Positions 1-11,800 of a stretch of 64,000 nucleotides of DNA are shown one piece after another; the first letter of the stretch is position 1; each line of letters opens with the position of its first letter. The position numbers and the translations under genes were made by a program. The notes beneath the pieces were generated by a model. That model did not search any database. It saw only the letters and a program-made list of their open reading frames with translations, and was not told the origin of the DNA. The DNA comes from Batillaria attramentaria (lineage: Eukaryota > Mollusca > Gastropoda > Batillariidae): the NCBI GenBank assembly GCA_018292915.2, contig JACVVK020000331.1:657501-721500 (forward strand), read 5' to 3'.

Positions 1-2415
1 TGATCTGTGAGAAAATCACAGGAGAAAATATTCATGCAGATTGGTCGGTTTTTCTGTGTAAAGTCTCTTTCAACCATACTTTATTTGTACAGTAAGTGTG
101 AATTTTTTTTTATTTTATTTTTTTTGTAAAAAACTGCCAGTTGTGTATACGCCAGATTACTGTTTTCCTAGTACACCTTGTTGGTTGTCGTTCCACTTCA
201 TGATCACACAGTTGTTATTGTTTATAAGAATGAAATGCATAGTTGACTGTTTTGAGTGGTAGTAGGTTAACCACAGGACCCGTCAGTGTGAAGGCAAACT
301 TCAACTGTGTTGGGATATGGTTACAATGCGCTTTTACATAATAATTGTAAGTGACACAAGTGTGCTTGAATATTTTGGGGAACAGTGTGTTCCAGACTTG
401 CATTAGAAACCCAGTGTCGTCTAGTCTCCAGTGTTATTTTTTAATTATGCTGTCGTGATGAATCATATGGAAAAAAAATACAGACGTTTTCCTCGTTTGA
501 AAACTCATAAGAAGCAGCCTTTTTATTTTTTTATTTTTTTCTTCTTTTCCTCCTGTTGTTAAAGGCTCACTTTCACACAGCTGTATACATGTCCAATATA
601 TTCTGTATTTCCCTTCTTTGTGTTCACTGTCATATTCTAATGACATATAAATTTGCATCGTCCTAATGGCTGCACAGAATCATCAAGACACGAGTCCGTT
701 GCCCCTTTCGATGTATGCGGTTGTGTGTTTGTTTGGGGTTACCTACAAACCAAGCCCAAGCAACCTAGCTGTATGGGCAGTTGAAAAGCCCTCGCCAAAA
801 ATTCAGCGGTTAGAGAGGATCATGGGAAACAAGTCTCACGGACGAATCCTATTTTCTTGTGTTACTCTCAGTATTCTCTGTGCATTTTCTAGTTAGGTGT
901 TGGGGTACATCTGTCAACAGCACAGGCAACCAGTGTGCATAACTTATGTGTTCACTTTGAAAGTGTTCCATCAGATAAAATTTTGCATATAGCCATTTGG
1001 GAAGCTTGGGTTTGCTGTGATTGTGTGATTGAGCTCTGGTTGAAACTGTTGAATCAGCTTGACTGAAAGATCTGCATAATGTAATCTGGAAACTGTTGAC
1101 ACTACAATAACACGAGGTGGAAACCTTTCTGCAGTGTGGCCGAGATGATACGCTTGTCATTTTGAGTGAAATCCATGTAACTTCATGAAGAGTATCAGCA
1201 GAGGTTTCAAGCGTTTGGCAGTAGCTGAAATCCAATTTCAGATGAAAACAAAAACTTAAAGAAAATTTCTGAAGCAAAGTTTGAAATCCATTCAACCTTC
1301 ACAGCAAAATTTTCTGTGGTACAGATATGGTGAATGCTTTTCCCAGATTAACAACACCCATCCGGTTTTCATTTTTATTTATTTATTTTTTTGAAAGAAG
1401 CACATTTTGAAATGTTGCGGAGAAAGCAAATCAGTGCAATGGGGATGAAGATCTCTCATACTTGCAAACTCTGAAGAAATCTTATTTTACTTTATTCTCT
1501 AGCAAGTGAAGTAATGGTATAGATTGGCCATTGCAACAATGACAGAGACGAATATGGTGACGATTTTCAGTGTGCTTGAATTGTTTGTTTGATGCCCCTT
1601 CACTGCCCTGTAGCAGTAGACAACAGATGTGGTGCAGTTTACTTTTGCATGTAGCTGATGCTTTTCTTTTTGTTGTTGTTGCTTTAAATGCATTTACATT
1701 TTACTATAAGGTTCACACACCATGGGAGAGTTTTCTGCTTTCAAGAAAATTGAATCTTGCTCATGTTCTATGAATATGCTTTTTCTGTAAGTCTATATAA
1801 TGGTAATAATTTTACGTTCATAATCTGTTGGTTTTTTTTCTATAAAGGCTGCATTTCTTTTAATACTGTACATGTTTGAATAGTCGCAGTGTTTTCCATA
1901 CAGTCGACATGGTTCACATCTGTTGTCATAACCGTTACTGCATAATCCACATAATGATTTATATTTACAGTTACAGCGTTTTCTCTCCCAGTTTATGTAA
2001 CTGGCATTTACATCTGTTTTCTGAATGAATAACTTACAGTTTTGCATCCCTCTGCCCCTTCATCTTCAGAATATTAAGAAAACACCCTTGAAATGAGTAA
2101 AAATACAAACAGCAGGCGTATAATCAGTGACACTGCTTTGCGTGGTGTCAGTCCTTGGTATAGATATCCCATCATGTATCATCGTGCATAGTAGCGATTT
2201 CCATGTAGAAGTGTTAAAATGAAGTTGAAATGGACTTCATTATCCACAATCGTTAAAACAGAAACTTTTGAGAGTTTGGATGAAGGCACTGGTTGTGCAT
2301 GTACTGGTTTCACCATTCAGTGAAAGGGGATGTCCACATAGATACTGTGTCAGCATCGTTAGCTTGTCTTTCAGGGCACTGTTGTATCTACAGTATACAT
2401 GTAGTACATATTTCA
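1..2415. other. Non-coding left flank
   Basis: AT-rich sequence with no exon that I can support on either strand. The open frames present lack homology signals and conserved composition. A cluster of plus-strand AATAAA signals far downstream (7358-7502) makes a long 3' UTR of a gene left of the window a reasonable reading for part of this stretch, but nothing here proves it. Confidence 0.35.
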
Positions 2416-2599
2416 TTAACCCCTTAAGTGCTGCCGCTAACATCGCTTGTCAAGGTGACACCTTACAATAGAACATAAGAACATGCCTAGTGTATAGAGG
2501 CAGTTTAGTTTCCTACCATGGGAGAATAGAGTTTTTCTTACTTTCATATTGGCATTCTGCTAGAATCATAGCCGTCATTGGCAGCACTTAAGGGGTTAA
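2416..2599. mobile_element. piggyBac-like MITE with TTAA target duplication
   Basis: Perfect 20-bp inverted repeats TTAACCCCTTAAGTGCTGCC (2416-2435) and its complement (2580-2599). Read as TTAA target duplications (2416-2419, 2596-2599), they leave a 176-bp element with 16-bp termini starting CCCC. TTAA insertion with CCC-starting termini is the piggyBac signature. There is no coding capacity, so it is non-autonomous. Confidence 0.75.
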
Positions 2600-2796
2600 C
2601 TTTGAGCATTTGCAGTAGTGTGTGCCTTGGGGAACCCATTTTACGTCCATTCCATTGTTGTTCAGTCCTCTCCATGTAGGGTGCTCAAAGCACTTGTAAA
2701 TTCTTATTTGTTCCATACTGTTTTGTACAGGCAGATTCAACATGATTCTATATTTTTCTGAGAGAGAGGGAGAGAGAAAATAATGAATGATAGTGA

Positions 2797-2801
2797 AGAA
2801 T

Positions 2802-2833
<32 letters not shown>
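2797..2833. repeat. (GA)n microsatellite
   Basis: Uninterrupted GA dinucleotides with GA-rich sequence on both sides (2757-2833). Confidence 0.9.
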
Positions 2834-2836
<3 letters not shown>

Positions 2837-3246
2837 TTTGATTTGGAGGTGATTTTGAAAAGAAAAACATCTAAGCTCTTGTGTTTTGCTAAAACAAAAG
2901 ATACTTTAGTGAACGTTTGCTGTCGTGTTATTTTGTTGAGCTGTACCGTACGTTCTGCGTGTCTTTTTTTTGCCTCCATCACAGCTTACCACCAATTGTG
3001 ATCTGCCACAGTTTGCTATTGTTCTGTTATTAAACATTATATTTGACTGACCTAAAGAGTGCTCAGTAGTTTATACTATATAGGTTGTTGTAAAGCTGAT
3101 CGAAGATACATGGAGCAGTATAAGCAGACCAAGCCACTGTTTTTTACATGCAGTGTGGCATTTTTTAGAATTTTCAACTTTTCTTTTTACTTGTTGGGGA
3201 ATTTTTTTTTTTTTCCCCTGTAGGTGTGTTTGTTCTGTGCCATTCA

Positions 3247-3451
3247 GCTTCTTCTTCTGCGTTCCCTGTTCTGGACTCCGCCTCAGATGATTAGGTTTGT
3301 GGTCTTTATATAAGCAGTGGTCTTCAAGAGGTCTGTTTTGCTGCCCCAGAGTTTCTCTGCCAGTGTGGCTCCGTTCGGCCAGTGTTGTGTCCTTGCTTCT
3401 TTGAAGAGGGGGCAGGACTGCAGAATGTGTTCCGGGGTTTGAGGGGCTGTT
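3247..3451 (-). mobile_element. LINE 3' fragment, jockey/RNase H type, copy 1
   Basis: The minus strand encodes the C-terminal tail of a non-LTR retrotransposon polyprotein (TPEHILQSCPLFKEARTQHW, then KLWGSK). The 3' end is a short AAG-rich tail. About 205 bp are nearly identical to copy 2 at 4152-4528. The 5' end is truncated, so only the last part of the ORF remains. Confidence 0.7.
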
Positions 3452-4151
3452 TGCCATTCAGCATAGGCGTGTTGTGTAAAGCTGCGTAGCAAGTCAGTCA
3501 GCATGTGGCAAGCAACGTGTAAATTAAGTACAGTTACCGACACGTTTTGTTTACACTGCAACCACAGCATGAGTTTAGTTTTGGTCCGTTTCCTTTGACA
3601 CGTACTTTCATCACTGATGCCTACGTACAGCATGTAAATGTGTATGATTTTTGACAATATATGCTCTAGTTTGTCCTGTTTTTGATTTTACGAGCAGCTG
3701 AAATGCTCAAAACGCAGATAAATGGGTTTTTTTGTGTTTTTTTTCTGATTTACCGCAGAACATATGTATCACACTTATATGCCAGTTTGCGTATACACCT
3801 GACTGCATTGCAGATTAAACTTTTTTTTCTGATTTACTGCAGAACTTGCATGTATCACACACATAATGCCGTATACCCCTGACTGCATTGCAGATTTTGT
3901 CTACAGCTGAAAAGGTTTACTTCTCAAGATGCAGATTTACATTTTTATGATCTACTTCAGAAAATACATGAACAATGTACCAGTTATGTCTGCCAGTTGA
4001 CATGATTGCATCATAATTTCTTTGTCTGTGGCTGAAAAGATTTGATTAGTTCTGAGATACCATAAAATGAATATTTCTACCGTCATCTCAAAAAAGGGCC
4101 TACTGGTAAATGCCTTTAAACTGGCTTTTTGCCCAGACGACATATATAGAT

Positions 4152-4528
4152 TTCTTCTTCTTCTTCTTCTGCGTTCCCTGTTCTGGACTCCGCCTCAGAT
4201 GATTAGGTTTGTGGTCTTTATATAAGCAGTGGTCTTCAAGAGGTCTGTTTTGCTGCCCCAGAGTTTCTCTGCCAGTGTGGCTCCGTTCGGCCAGTGTTGT
4301 GTCCTTGCTTCTTTGAAGAGGGGGCAGGACTGCAGAATGTGTCCCGGGTTTTGAGGGGCTGTTCCGCACGGACAGTCTGGTGAGTGTGACAGCCCAAGGC
4401 GGCACAGGTGGGCACGCAGTCTGCAGTGTCCAGTTCGTAGTCTGAAGATGGTGGTCTGTTCATAACGCTGGAGCTGTGGCATCTGGTCGTTAGATGGGGG
4501 ATTGTGTTGCGCCGTCCAGATTGTCTTT
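4152..4528 (-). mobile_element. LINE 3' fragment, jockey/RNase H type, copy 2
   Basis: A longer copy of the same element. The minus strand reads TIFRLRTGHCRLRAHL, then CPCGTAPQNPGHILQSCPLF, the zinc-binding C-terminus usual in RNase H-bearing jockey-like retrotransposons. It ends in an (AAG)n tail at about 4152-4170 and is 5'-truncated. Confidence 0.75.
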
Positions 4529-4560
4529 TACTGATATATAGATTTCAGTGTAGCGCATTT

Positions 4561-4954
4561 ATAATAATAATAATAATGAGTATTGTATAGGCGCTTTACC
4601 CTGAATCGGCTCAAAGCGCCGCGAACTGAACCCAACACGCACGCTCACGTGAATCACACGCATTCTCTCACACACTGGACATAAACACATTACAATCACG
4701 TGGTGCGAAGGGCCAGCTCAGCTATTTAAATTTCGGAATTTAGAATTGCATTTATTTTTCAAATTTGGTGGGCTGAACATTTCCAAAGCAGAGGGGGAGG
4801 AAGCCGGAGTACCCGGAGAGAACCCCCGACGATCGGCCCGAATGAACGGTGCCACGTACGAGAAGGAAAAATCCTTTGCCCCGAGAGGGACTCGAACCCC
4901 TGACCTCTCGCATTGGTGACAAGTCTCTTAACCACTAGACCACCGACCGCCCCA
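4561..4954 (-). mobile_element. tRNA-derived SINE, family 1, full-length copy A
   Basis: On the minus strand this begins GGGCGGTCGGTGG. It has an A box (GGTCTAGTGGTTAAG) and a B box (GGTTCGAGTCC), a long unrelated body and an (ATT)n tail. Matching copies are at 38622-39017 and 40863-41262, with partial or older ones at 14260-14530, 12262-12365 and 53613-54008. Confidence 0.8.
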
Positions 4955-7659
4955 CTGTTTACTGTTCAGTGGAAATCAGATTTTGACAAAACTTATCATG
5001 GTGGCTCTGCCAGCCAGTCTTGTGTACATACGCGTGTATTTAGACCGTACTTCTGTTTTGGGTTGTTTAATTTGCTTGCTTATTACAATCGGGGACACAA
5101 CAGCAATGCTACTGGTATTCTTTTTTTATTTTTTTTTATTTTACCGTTTGAATGTGGGTGTTGAGGTAAGCTTATCTTTTACTGTGCGATAATGGTAATT
5201 TTGCTTTTCCTCCAGTCTGACTGCATTTTCTCCTCTGAAGTCTGCATTTAGTGATTTAAACAAAAAATATTAGGTACTTTATCATCCAGAACACACAGGT
5301 GAAAAATGTCTTGCCAAAAATGCAGTTTGTTGTTTAGATTTGTTGTGTACAAAACCTAACACTGATGACACCCCCTGGACAGAAGCAGTACATGTGAATA
5401 CTACATGCTTGTGAATTATTTAATTTCATAGTCCTGTTCTGTGGAGCATGATCTCGATGTTAAAGTTGTGAGGTTGTTTATCATAAGAAACTGGTTGTGA
5501 ATGATGTTGGGTGGGCGGACCCAGAATCTTTCCTGGAGAACACAGAACGTTTTGCTCCCTAGGGAATGTCACCGGTGTTAGTGCAAAACTGCAGGCTGCA
5601 GCATCAGAGTCAGATGTAGACCCACGGGGTGCCCAGTTGCACCCCCTCCTCCGGGCCACTGGGGCTACCGGTATGTTAGAGATGTATCTCAGGGCTTAAA
5701 ATGATTCCTCCATTTGGAGGACTTCTCCGTCGGCTAAAAATTCTCCTCCTAAAAAGGTGTTTCCTCCTCTGAAGCACTCAAAATCATGCCACAAAACAAA
5801 ACAAAAAAACCAACACCAAACTGCACAGATCCTATTCAAATTTAGAGGGGAAGGGGGTGCGGGTGGGGGAGGAGCCCCCCAGTCCCCCCTTAGCATACGC
5901 ATCACTAAATGCTACAAAGTTTTCCTCCGTTCCGGCCAAGGACCATTTTAGATCCTGATAATCGCTTCGTTTTGTGCCAATAGCATTGTACCAGCTTATT
6001 GAAACAGATTATTCATAGTCTGTAGGGGCCTGTTCGCATACCCAGATGACTGTTATGTTTGATGTTCACTACGGATATCCCTTTCCCTAAGTAGGATGTG
6101 TAAAATATGTTGGTACCTTGCAGCCTTTCATAGCTGACATACTGCTAAACGTTGTTGCGTCACTGAACGGAGACATTCAAGTCATAGACACTGCTTTAGT
6201 GCTTACATGTTTTACATCATGAATCATGTCACTTTTTCCTTTCCCAATAGGATTTTTGATGGGTTTCATCAATGATCGAGACATTAACAGCTCGCAACAT
6301 GTCGCCTAGCTTTGGGTTTTTCTTCTTTTTTTTTTCGTGGTGTTGTGTTTAGCCTCACGAGATGCTGTTGTGCGAGTGTCGTATGCAAGATCATGCTCTC
6401 TGACGCACATGATGCTGAAGTACAGAGAAACATTCGTCCTCACTGAGGTTTAATGCTATGCACCTCCTTCATTTTCCTGTATCACGCTGGTGGGAACACA
6501 AGGCTTCATTATTATCTGTCGGGTTGATTCACTTCCCAAATGTCTGGGTATTTTCTACCCCAAATTTGTCCTATGGTTTTCTTCTTACACGGGACAAGTG
6601 TCTGATAACTATTTGGTCGTCCGGGATGTATGTCCTAAGCGAGTTCCCACAGACATGAAGCCTTCTTGATAACATCTTGTTTTCTGTCAGAGGCTGGTGT
6701 GAAGCTTTCTGTACGGAAACCTTGTACAGACTGGTAACAACAGAACGTCTATTCACTGAAAGATACGATTTGTGTGATCGTCTACGAAAATTTAACCATG
6801 TGCCCAACAAGTGACAGCGAGTTGGATGCAAGTTTTAACATTGCAAAAGTTGGTACAGTTGCTTCTGTCTTTTGAGTCAAACTGGAAAGCAGGCTGCACA
6901 GCTATGGAACTTTTACGGAGTAGACTTGTTTTAATGTTCAGTTATACCAATACACTACAGGCAGAACAACTGTTATTGTAATTGATGTAATTGAACATTT
7001 TCTGCATTTTCATTGTTGTTGGGTACTTATTACTTAATATTAGTTTTTTCCCCTGTTTTTAAAATTTATTTTATTTTAATAATAATATTATTATTATTTT
7101 TTTTTTTTGGGGGGGGGGGGGGGAAGAGGGGGTATGTAATTAAAAACTTTCAGTGCTCAGCCTATTTTCTAATTCTTTGATTTAGCCATCTCAACTGTGA
7201 AGAATTTCTGAATCTGTCTTAGTACATGTTCTGTCTGTATACCTCCCCTTCTCCGCATTGTGAACAGTCGAATACATAGTTCCCCCCACTAAGTTCCGAC
7301 AAAGCGAACCAACCGTTGAACGAAAACAGCCTGTTGTAACAAAATGGCGGTTCTTTAAATAAATCTCAGGCAGACTCCGTTGGCGAGTCTTCATTGTTTT
7401 TTTGTCATTAATATTATGATTATATATCATGGCCTTTGTTCTCTGTTTTGGAATAAAGTATCCTGTTGAGTTTAAGTATACATTTAAAAAAATCATAATA
7501 AATGATGTTTGGGAATGTGATTTGTCTACTCTATTGGTTTAATTAAAGTGTTTTCCTGCAACTACTCTGTTAGTGTGTGTATGTGTGAGAGTGTGCGCAT
7601 GCATGCCTTGCTGTTACAGTCTCGTTAAGTAGGTGCAACAGTGCTAAGCGGCGATGACA
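4955..7659. other. Non-coding region, possible 3' UTR of an upstream plus-strand gene
   Basis: No supported exon. It contains a T10/G16 homopolymer pair at about 7100-7124. Plus-strand AATAAA signals lie at 7358-7363, 7452-7457 and 7497-7502, just before the convergent AARS1 end. The signals suggest that a plus-strand transcript ends near 7520; its coding part would be outside the window. Confidence 0.35.
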
Positions 7660-8871
7660 AAGAATGATGAATTGATCAGAACTTTATTAATAATCATGTT
7701 GAGAAGTGTGCAGGCTTCAAAGACATTTTCCACAAAGTCCAAGACTTGGAAATTTTGTTGTAGGATACATGTACAACATACAACCCATTCAAAACGTATG
7801 GCATACAACCCTGTTCTTTTTTTGTCAAAGATCAAAAATCGCAATTACTTTTTCACACAAATATGACACATACCATGTTGTTTTATCTCCAATGCAATGG
7901 TGCATTGTCTTGCTGTGAATGAAGAAGAAGTATTGGGCAAGTCTTGTTTAGGGGAAATACAAACTGTCACCTACTGGGGTAATGCACTTATTTGGAAAAA
8001 AAAACAAAAACAGGTTGAAATGCCAAAGAAGAGCATTCACAACTGTAGAGGTTTGTAAGTGGAGCCCCCACCCACCTCCCCCCAGTTTAAATCTTACACC
8101 TTTCAGATGTACACAGTGAATTTTGTGAAGGAACTGACATCAATACTGCAACTGCAAGCATTGTAATCATGATGAAAAAGTAAAACTATGGCCGGTTAGC
8201 ATTATGGTAAATGAAGTTATCATAACACTACTGATTGATACTCTTGAGCAATGTGCTTGGTGGAGTGTGGGTCATATCTTGAGTTCAGCACATAATCAGA
8301 ACATAAATTACAGCACCTGTAAAACTAAACCCCAAAACCTAGCATGATAACTACAAACTAATGAGAAATATGTATGTTGCAGTTCACTAAGCCTTAAAAT
8401 CCCATCCCAAACTAATAATTCATTTTCACTCAAAATTCAAAGGAATATTAGAAGCAAACCAGTACTGGCAACTGGAGGAATACTGCAGCTACACAGTTTT
8501 CTCTGTCTTGAAATCCCATCCCAAACTAAGAAGTTTACTAAAAATTCCAGGGAATATTTGCGGCAAGCCAGTACTGGCAACTGAAGGCATACTGCACATC
8601 AAGCTGTCACAAACAGGTATCTGGCAAACAATGGTCACAGCCTAAAACCAAAGGCATTTTCACCAGCCCACTGTAAACATAGTAAACACTGTGGTCCAGT
8701 GAAATATTAAACTTTGTTTAACCTTGAATCTTCCCATAATGGAATCCTACCAAAGCTCATCTGCAGCTGATGTTTCCAAATCCAGGTGAAACTGATGAAA
8801 GTCGAGAAACAAAATGTGGCCAAAGAACCATGGGAAGGGAGTTGCAACGAACTCTGTGATGCACCTGATTC
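7660..8871 (-). other. AARS1: AARS1 3' UTR
   Basis: Sequence between the AARS1 stop codon and the first good minus-strand poly(A) signal (AATAAA, plus-strand 7683-7688) has no coding content. It contains an imperfect tandem duplication of about 100 bp. The copies begin near 8397 and 8511 and share AAATCCCATCCCAAACTAA and a later CCAGTACTGGCAACTG. The cleavage site near 7660 is inferred from signal position only. Confidence 0.6.
7683..7688 (-). terminator. AARS1 poly(A) signal AATAAA
   Basis: AATAAA on the minus strand, about 1.2 kb downstream of the AARS1 stop and the first clear hexamer after it. It faces a cluster of plus-strand AATAAA signals 180-330 bp to its left, which suggests convergent transcription units. 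Confidence 0.55.
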
Positions 8872-11800
8872 TCATGAGAGCTTCATGTTGGCAAAGTCTT
8901 TCGCGATGCTCATGGCCTCGGTGATGGCGCCTGGGTTCGAACCCGTGGCCTGAGCGGACACGTCCTTCCCCCCACACTTGCCGCCGATCACCCCCACCAC
9001 CTGGTCCACCCACTCCTTGGCGTTCAAACCGTTGCTTGCAACCGCCTGCACAAAGACGAAACAAATTAATATAATAATAATAAATAATAATAAATTGCTT
9101 TTATAAAGCGCAGTATCCCAGCAGACGCTGGCTCAGAGCGCTGTACAATACACACATGGAGAAAGACACACACACACACGCACACACAATATAATTCTGC
9201 ATTCAAAATAGTTCTGATAAGCAGCTGCATCTTCATTCTGATCATTTGACAGCTTATCACATTTTGAACCGTGCATGAGTATTCCACTCTTTGTTTTTGA
9301 CTTTTTTTTCGGTTTGGCCCCTGTATGTGAAAAACTGGCATGGTTTATTATGGTTTCTTGACGGGTCTTACTGCAGCAAAAACGAGCATAATCAAAGAGC
9401 AACACTCCCACCACGCCAAATTTGAATCCATGCTTGCTGACATGAATTAATTACATGTATTATTTTTGTTTGTTTTTCTGAAGTAATCATAACCCTCACA
9501 TGTTTTTATTTTGAGTTAGTTAGTGTCTACTTTGGAAAAATTCAACCATGCTCACACAAAAGAATGATAGGGAACTACTGACCTTGGGTACTGAACACAT
9601 GCACAGGATCTTGTTGGCATCATTGTCCACAGAGAAGAACATGGCTGACGTGTTGGGGCTGAGTGACTTGTACTGTTTCATGGCTGCATCCAAAGCCTGA
9701 AACATTTAAATAAATGGTTAGTCATCAACTGCACTTGTATGTATGCATGGCTACAGAGAGCAAAACAAAACTGAAAATAAAGTAAAATAAAATAAAACAA
9801 ACACCATACAAACCCAAGAACAATAAATTTTTTCCAGGGCAATCATTAAAAAGAAATAAAAAACTAAAAAAAAAGGGCATGGGACTAATTTACACCGTTA
9901 AACATTCTGGACGTGCTGAATGACGCTGAAGACAACACTGATTTTCACATCATCAAGACAGTCTTCCTCTTCATGCATCAGTGATGCTGTCAATACTTGC
10001 CTTTGCATTGTTCCCTGCCTTGAACTCATGCACCACAAACTTCTGATCTGGTGATTCTTGGATCATCTTCTTGCTCTCCTCTACAACCTGAAAACAACAG
10101 TCAACAACTTTACAGCGTTGTCTATTACTACTGCTACTCCTACTACCAATAACAATTATTGAAAATAATTAACTTTGTGTGAGGACTCTCATCTCCTCAC
10201 TCAAAACACTGGTGGTCATGTGCAGCAGACAGTGTATTTAGCAATTTACGGTAGTTGTCTCCCCAACCAGAGGGCACAATGTCATGTACCCAGACACAAT
10301 GGCTGGTCAACATTTTCTCTCGCTGCAGGATTTTGCACACAAATTTTGCCTGTAATACAGCCATACAAAACTTTATGAATTCTTCTGGTAATAATGTGGA
10401 TTACGCAGGCGCTTTTCCTAGTAACTGTTGCTGAAAAACTGAAAATGTTTAAAAAAAAAAAAAAGTCTGGAAATATGAAAAAAAGAAAAAAGTCTGGAAA
10501 TATGAAATTTGTTTTTTTTTAAATGTATTACAATTCAGACCAACTACATCCCAGTACTTACTTCCCATCGTCAAGAATTCTACTTGAAACTCAAAATCTC
10601 ACACTAAGCAATAGATAAGAAGCAATTCCACATTTTACCTCAGCAGTCACAGCAGCCTTCCTTGCTTTGTCAACATCATCCACAATTTTCTTCAAACCTT
10701 TCAACTCTGCACGCAGCGCATCCTTCCTCCAGTAGCAGATGGTGCTCTGAGCAACTTCCTGCACAAACAATAGATCTGTTTCTTGTACCAGCAAGGCCAC
10801 TAAACAAAATCTACATTTTGCCTCAGACAGCAACAAGACACAGAACACCAAAATGTCCAAGACACGCTTAGAAGACAAGACGACGACTTCAAATCCCAAA
10901 TATCTGGTTAAAAATCCTACAGTAAGGGACAAGAAGTGAAAGACAAGGACAGTGCAACTTGTCTGTTCATCTGTTCATGGACAGACCAGCCTCCCCCTCT
11001 CTCCTTTACTTTTGTACCCACTTCACTGGATCTGGTGCATGCCCTAGCAGCTCAATGAACTGTGGGTTAACGTTTTCACGACCATGCACCCAGCGTTTGC
11101 ACACAGCCCTTGCATACCACTGCCAACCACACAAGAAAACCCGGGCGCCGACGCATGAGGATGCCGTTACCAAGCATCCACAACCCGTTTTCTCTGCTCT
11201 CACTACGGCCGCTATGCCTAAATTTTCCAACCAAAAATTTTTTTCCACAAAAGTGCTTAGAATTATCTTTCAAACCATACCAAAAACGATTGACATCTGA
11301 GGAAGACCTCTTTAAAAAAATCAAAAAATTACTAAAATTGCTCATTTGGAAAGGGTTGTGCACGCACACAGTGCCTGGGTCACAGGGGAATTCTTGGAGC
11401 ATCAAGATCGGCAAGGAGTTAATGAAAGATTGCTAAAACAGTGTCATCAAGTGGAGCTGACTTGACTCACATCATCAAGAGCGACGATCTGCCTGTTCAG
11501 CTCACGGTCTGACACCTGTGAGGACTGTGAGAGATTTTTCACGCTCTCTGTCAAAGCGGCCACAGACTTTTCCAGAACTTCCAAGCGATGATGAGCCTTC
11601 ACACAGAAAAGATGGACAACAATAATAAATAATCTGCTTACAGAGAACGAACAAACCACACTTCCCTCAAGCTCCAAGAATGCAGTATCAAAGCATACAC
11701 ATCAAATGCAACCAGAGACTCAACATGGAAAATCAACCCAGCCTTTCCTTACCACACACTTCTCGCGTACAGTACAATGACTCAGTCTATGTGCATAAAA

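Noticed and set aside
849..1295. 148-codon minus-strand open frame as a gene
   Set aside because: No recognisable domain, low-complexity Ser/His composition, and no supporting neighbours.
1793..2047. Cys-rich 84-codon frame on the minus strand (CNCKYKSLCGLC) as a small secreted or zinc-binding protein
   Set aside because: No signal peptide, no recognised family, no splice or promoter context; probably chance.
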